DNA of 15,926 nt from positions 1 through 15,926 of the forward strand of contig JAILHX010000029.1 in assembly GCA_024695565.1 (NCBI GenBank), read 5' to 3'. Positions 13,047-15,926 of this stretch are shown one piece after another. How positions within the stretch are numbered: position 1 is the first letter of the stretch; each line of letters begins with the position of its first letter. Source of the stretch: Saccharofermentans sp. GTDB lineage: Bacteria > Bacillota_A > Clostridia > Saccharofermentanales > Saccharofermentanaceae. Made by a program: the position numbers and the translations under genes. The notes beneath the pieces were generated by a model. The model did no database searches. It worked only from the letters and a program-made list of their open reading frames with translations, and was not told where the DNA came from.

Positions 13047-15482
13047 TCACGCAGGTTTTTTTACCGTATCGAAAACGAACTTGCCTCTTCTGTAATCGAT
13101 CTTAAGAGATACAACATCCTTAAGTGCGCCGGTAAGGAACATGTCAGAGAGCGGATCTTCGACATTGGTTCTGATAGCCTTACGCAGAGGTCTGGCACCA
13201 TACTTCTCGTCGTAGCCAATCTCAGCAAGCCTGTCACCTGCAGCCTTTGATATGGAGCCCTTGATGTGCTTCTCATCAAGGGAAGCGAATACATCCTTGA
13301 TCATGATATTAACGATCTGGCGGATCTCCTCAGGCTTCAATGACTTGAATATGATCGTCTCATCAACACGGTTTAAAAACTCAGGACGGAACGTCTCCTT
13401 GAGAGCGCTCTGAACGTGCTGTTCCATAGCCTCGTGAGTCTCATTGAAAAAACCGATCGTGGCAGCCTTCGCAGAGCTTCCTGCGTTGGATGTCATGATG
13501 ATGATACAGTTCTCAAAGTTAACATGCAGTCCGTGGCTGTCTGTAAGGACGCCGTCGTCAAGCATCTGCAGGAGAAGATTGAATACGTCAGGATGAGCCT
13601 TTTCGATCTCGTCGAAAAGAATTACCGAATAAGGCTTCCTTCTTACCTGCTCTGTGAGCTGGCCTGCATCGTCGAATCCTACATATCCCGGAGGAGAACC
13701 GATGAGCTTGGAAACTGAATGAGGTTCCATGTACTCTGACATGTCGATCCTGATAAGTGCTTCCTCAGTATCGAACATGACTTCAGCCAGAGCCTTAACG
13801 AGCTCTGTCTTACCTACACCGGTAGGTCCTACGAATATGAATGAAGTAGGCTTATGCTTCTTGGTAAAGCCTGCTCTTGTACGTCTTACTGCGCTTGCAA
13901 CAGCGTGTACAGCCTCTTCCTGGCCGATAACACGCTTATGAAGTCTCTCTTCGAGATTTGCGAGCTTCTCTGTCTCAGTCTCAGAGATGGACTTCAAAGG
14001 AATTCCTGTCCACATCTCAACGACTCTGGCGATGTCTTCAACCTGGATCGGATCAGGTGCGATATCGTTCTCTAACTGGTCTAGCTCGTTCTGAAGCTTA
14101 TCGGCCTTGGCCTTAAGCTCAGCTACCTTCTCGTACTCGCCTTCGCGTTCTTCGGGAGAAGCATTCTCCATACTGTCTATAAGCTGCTGATGTTCGAACT
14201 TGGCCTTGGCGAGAGCCTTCTTCGTGTTAGCGAGCTTAACGAGCTTAACGTTCTTGAGGTTAGCTGCAGAACCTGCCTCATCGATAAGGTCGATCGCCTT
14301 ATCGGGAAGGTATCTGTCAGTGATATATCTCTTGGATGCCTTTACGGCAAACTCGATTACTTCATCAGAATATGTGACATTATGGTGCTTCTCGTAGTAG
14401 TCCTTAATGCCCTTCAATATCTCAATGGACATCTCAACGGAAGGTTCATCAAGCATGACCTTCTGGAAACGTCTCTCGAGTGCGGAATCTTTCTCGATCC
14501 TCTTATACTCAGCTGTTGTCGTTGAGCCCAGGATACGGAGCTCGCCTCTTGCCAGAGCGGGCTTTAAGATGTTAGCGGCATTGGTGGAACCCTCTGCGTC
14601 GCCTGCACCGATAATGGTATGGAGCTCATCGATAACAAGAATGATGTTCTCAGCCTTGATCGCTTCGTTGATAACACCCTTGATACGGCTCTCGAACTGT
14701 CCTCTGAACTGGGTGCCTGCAACCATGGCAGGAAGGTCAAGCTGCCATACCTGCATGTTGAGGAGCTTCTCAGGAACGGATCCTTCAACGATCTTAACAG
14801 CGAGGCCCTGTGCTACGGCTGTCTTACCTACACCGGGGGCACCGATGAGAACAGGATTGTTCTTCGATCTTCTGTTAAGGATCTGAATGCAGCGCTCGAT
14901 CTCGGTGTCACGGCCGATGATGCGGTCGATCTTGCCTTCTGCCGCGCGCTCGGTAAGGTTCGTACCGAACTCATTGAGGTACTTGAGACGGGGCTTGCCT
15001 TTGGGTGCCTTCCTGGTATCCTTGGCGCCCTTGTCATCAGCGTCTCCGCCTGCTTCACTGCCGGGTCTTCTGCCGAAGAGAGAGTCAAAGAGGGAATGTC
15101 CGCCCTTCTTGTCTTCTTCGCCATCAGCATCGTCCTTCGTATCTTCAGGATCGGTAATACCTACGGGTGTAGAATCCTCATCGAATTCATAACCGTCTTC
15201 GTCATCTTCGAACGGGAGCCCGTCCCCGTTAGCGAGGTTCCTTAAGAAATCTGCGGGATCAGCAGAGAAACCGTTCTGAGATACGAGTTCTTCCAATCTG
15301 TCACTCATCTCATCGATGTTTTCTGCGTTGATGCCTGTTGCCTTAAACATGTCTGTTACGCCTGAGATTCCTGATTCATAGGCGCACTTAAGGCAGAAAC
15401 CTTCATCAATTCTGTTGCCGCTCTCATAGCGGCTTGTAAAGACAATTGCATGTCTCTTCTTACAAATACTACAAAGTGCCAT
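13047..15482 (-). CDS. ClpE-like AAA+ unfoldase with N-terminal zinc finger
   Basis: An ATP-driven unfoldase that would feed proteins to ClpP in the cytoplasm. The 811 residues start with a Cys4 zinc finger (C4, C7, C30, C33), as in Firmicute ClpE, in place of the usual Clp N-domain. An acidic low-complexity linker (~87-165) makes it ~110 residues longer than B. subtilis ClpE. AAA1 has Walker A GAPGVGKT (214-221), Walker B ILVIDE (281-286) and arginines in LERRF (336-339). A coiled-coil middle region spans ~415-472. AAA2 has GPTGVGKT (552-559), VILFDE (620-625), and IGF (676-678) matching the ClpP-docking loop. The start has GGAG 7 nt upstream and shares one base with the uvrA stop (TAATG), implying coupling. 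No ctsR, mcsA or mcsB gene lies within view. Confidence 0.93.
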   Translation of the reverse strand: MALCSICKKRHAIVFTSRYESGNRIDEGFCLKCAYESGISGVTDMFKATGINAENIDEMSDRLEELVSQNGFSADPADFLRNLANGDGLPFEDDEDGYEFDEDSTPVGITDPEDTKDDADGEEDKKGGHSLFDSLFGRRPGSEAGGDADDKGAKDTRKAPKGKPRLKYLNEFGTNLTERAAEGKIDRIIGRDTEIERCIQILNRRSKNNPVLIGAPGVGKTAVAQGLAVKIVEGSVPEKLLNMQVWQLDLPAMVAGTQFRGQFESRIKGVINEAIKAENIILVIDELHTIIGAGDAEGSTNAANILKPALARGELRILGSTTTAEYKRIEKDSALERRFQKVMLDEPSVEMSIEILKGIKDYYEKHHNVTYSDEVIEFAVKASKRYITDRYLPDKAIDLIDEAGSAANLKNVKLVKLANTKKALAKAKFEHQQLIDSMENASPEEREGEYEKVAELKAKADKLQNELDQLENDIAPDPIQVEDIARVVEMWTGIPLKSISETETEKLANLEERLHKRVIGQEEAVHAVASAVRRTRAGFTKKHKPTSFIFVGPTGVGKTELVKALAEVMFDTEEALIRIDMSEYMEPHSVSKLIGSPPGYVGFDDAGQLTEQVRRKPYSVILFDEIEKAHPDVFNLLLQMLDDGVLTDSHGLHVNFENCIIIMTSNAGSSAKAATIGFFNETHEAMEQHVQSALKETFRPEFLNRVDETIIFKSLKPEEIRQIVNIMIKDVFASLDEKHIKGSISKAAGDRLAEIGYDEKYGARPLRKAIRTNVEDPLSDMFLTGALKDVVSLKIDYRRGKFVFDTVKKPA

Positions 15483-15926
15483 TATTCTTCTCCGTTATCT
15501 ATATCTTCCCTTATCCTGCGTCTTACCTTAGGTCCGGTAAGAATGTCGTATTGTTCTTCCTCGAGCCTTGCCGTATCGATGAATGCGGAAATATCCTTAT
15601 ACTGGCCGTTCTTCTCGGCTTTGTCGAGAAGTGGCTTTAAGAACTGTCCCGTGTAAGACTTCTTGCATTTAGCGATCTGCTCAGGTGTTCCGCAGGTAAC
15701 TACTTCGCCGCCTCCGTCACCGCTCTCGGGACCCAGATCGATAATGTAATCTGCTGTCTTAATAACGTCAAGGTTGTGCTCGATTACGACCACAGTGTTC
15801 TTATTTTCTGTTAGGCGTTCTAAAATGTCAACCAATTTATGAACGTCCGCAACGTGCAGACCCGTGGTGGGTTCATCTAATACATATATCGTTTTTCCGG
15901 TCGATCTTCTCGACAATTCCGAGGCA
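15482..15926 (-). CDS. uvrA: UvrA excinuclease ABC subunit A, C-terminal part (cut by window edge)
   Basis: The last ~147 residues of UvrA, the damage-sensing ATPase of nucleotide excision repair, which binds DNA as a dimer and loads UvrB. Visible are the end of the second ABC domain with the Walker B and D-loop region ([10 protein letters not shown]), the H-loop [20 protein letters not shown], and the glycine-rich GDGGGEVV. The reading frame is open to the window edge through [12 protein letters not shown], so no start codon is in view. After the family core (which ends near TGQFLKPLL) there is a ~50-residue extra tail, acidic at its very end. The stop codon overlaps the start of the Clp ATPase gene by one base. 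Confidence 0.96.
   Translation of the reverse strand, partial: ASELSRRSTGKTIYVLDEPTTGLHVADVHKLVDILERLTENKNTVVVIEHNLDVIKTADYIIDLGPESGDGGGEVVTCGTPEQIAKCKKSYTGQFLKPLLDKAEKNGQYKDISAFIDTARLEEEQYDILTGPKVRRRIREDIDNGEE

Overview
The window reads as a chromosomal segment of a Gram-positive Firmicute, most likely a clostridial-type (class Clostridia) gut or rumen bacterium. The signs are strong AAGGAGG-type ribosome binding sites, TTGACA/TATAAT-type promoters, intrinsic terminators with T-runs, tRNAs with encoded CCA, a zinc-finger ClpE-like ATPase, and Thr/Glu-rich surface stalks. Genus cannot be set from the sequence alone. No phage, plasmid, insertion sequence or CRISPR hallmark is present.

Layout. 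Positions 1-194 hold the start of a minus-strand tRNA operon: a near-consensus promoter, a CAU-anticodon tRNA (Ile2 or elongator Met), then the 5' end of a probable tRNA-Tyr running off the left edge. Next, 245-1330 is aspartate-semialdehyde dehydrogenase (minus) with its own promoter and terminator. An SGNH/GDSL hydrolase (1563-2510, minus) and a Xer-type tyrosine recombinase (2633-3616, plus) diverge from a short A/T-rich region. The recombinase converges on a flavin-reductase-like protein (3617-4183, minus) with stop codons that abut. A Gfo/Idh/MocA oxidoreductase (4272-5243, minus) follows.

The most unusual part is 5338-9178 (minus): a two-gene, translationally coupled unit. Its first gene encodes a 1023-residue membrane protein. 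It appears to join two successive extracytoplasmic Cache/PAS-like sensor domains, a 12-helix MFS-like transporter body and a Gln/Tyr-rich cytoplasmic tail. Its second gene encodes a single-pass membrane protein of unknown function with a Pro/Thr/Glu-rich outer tail. Upstream lie tRNA-Leu(UAA) and initiator tRNA-fMet, with promoter and terminator.

The plus-strand gene 9718-12558 encodes a 946-residue single-pass protein of unknown function. It has a ~680-residue Pro/Ala/Lys-rich, presumably cytoplasmic disordered region carrying seven [DS]PF motifs, one membrane helix, a Thr/Glu stalk and a small beta-rich outer domain. Between its terminator and the terminator of the next, convergent gene lies a four-copy ~63-bp tandem repeat (12704-12956). 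The right end (13047-15926, minus) is the 3' end of uvrA overlapping by one base a ClpE-like AAA+ unfoldase.

The housekeeping parts (tRNAs, asd, uvrA, clpE-like) are ordinary. The sensor-MFS fusion with its coupled partner, the giant disordered single-pass protein and the intergenic 63-bp repeat are the parts that known families explain least. Any link among these three is inference.
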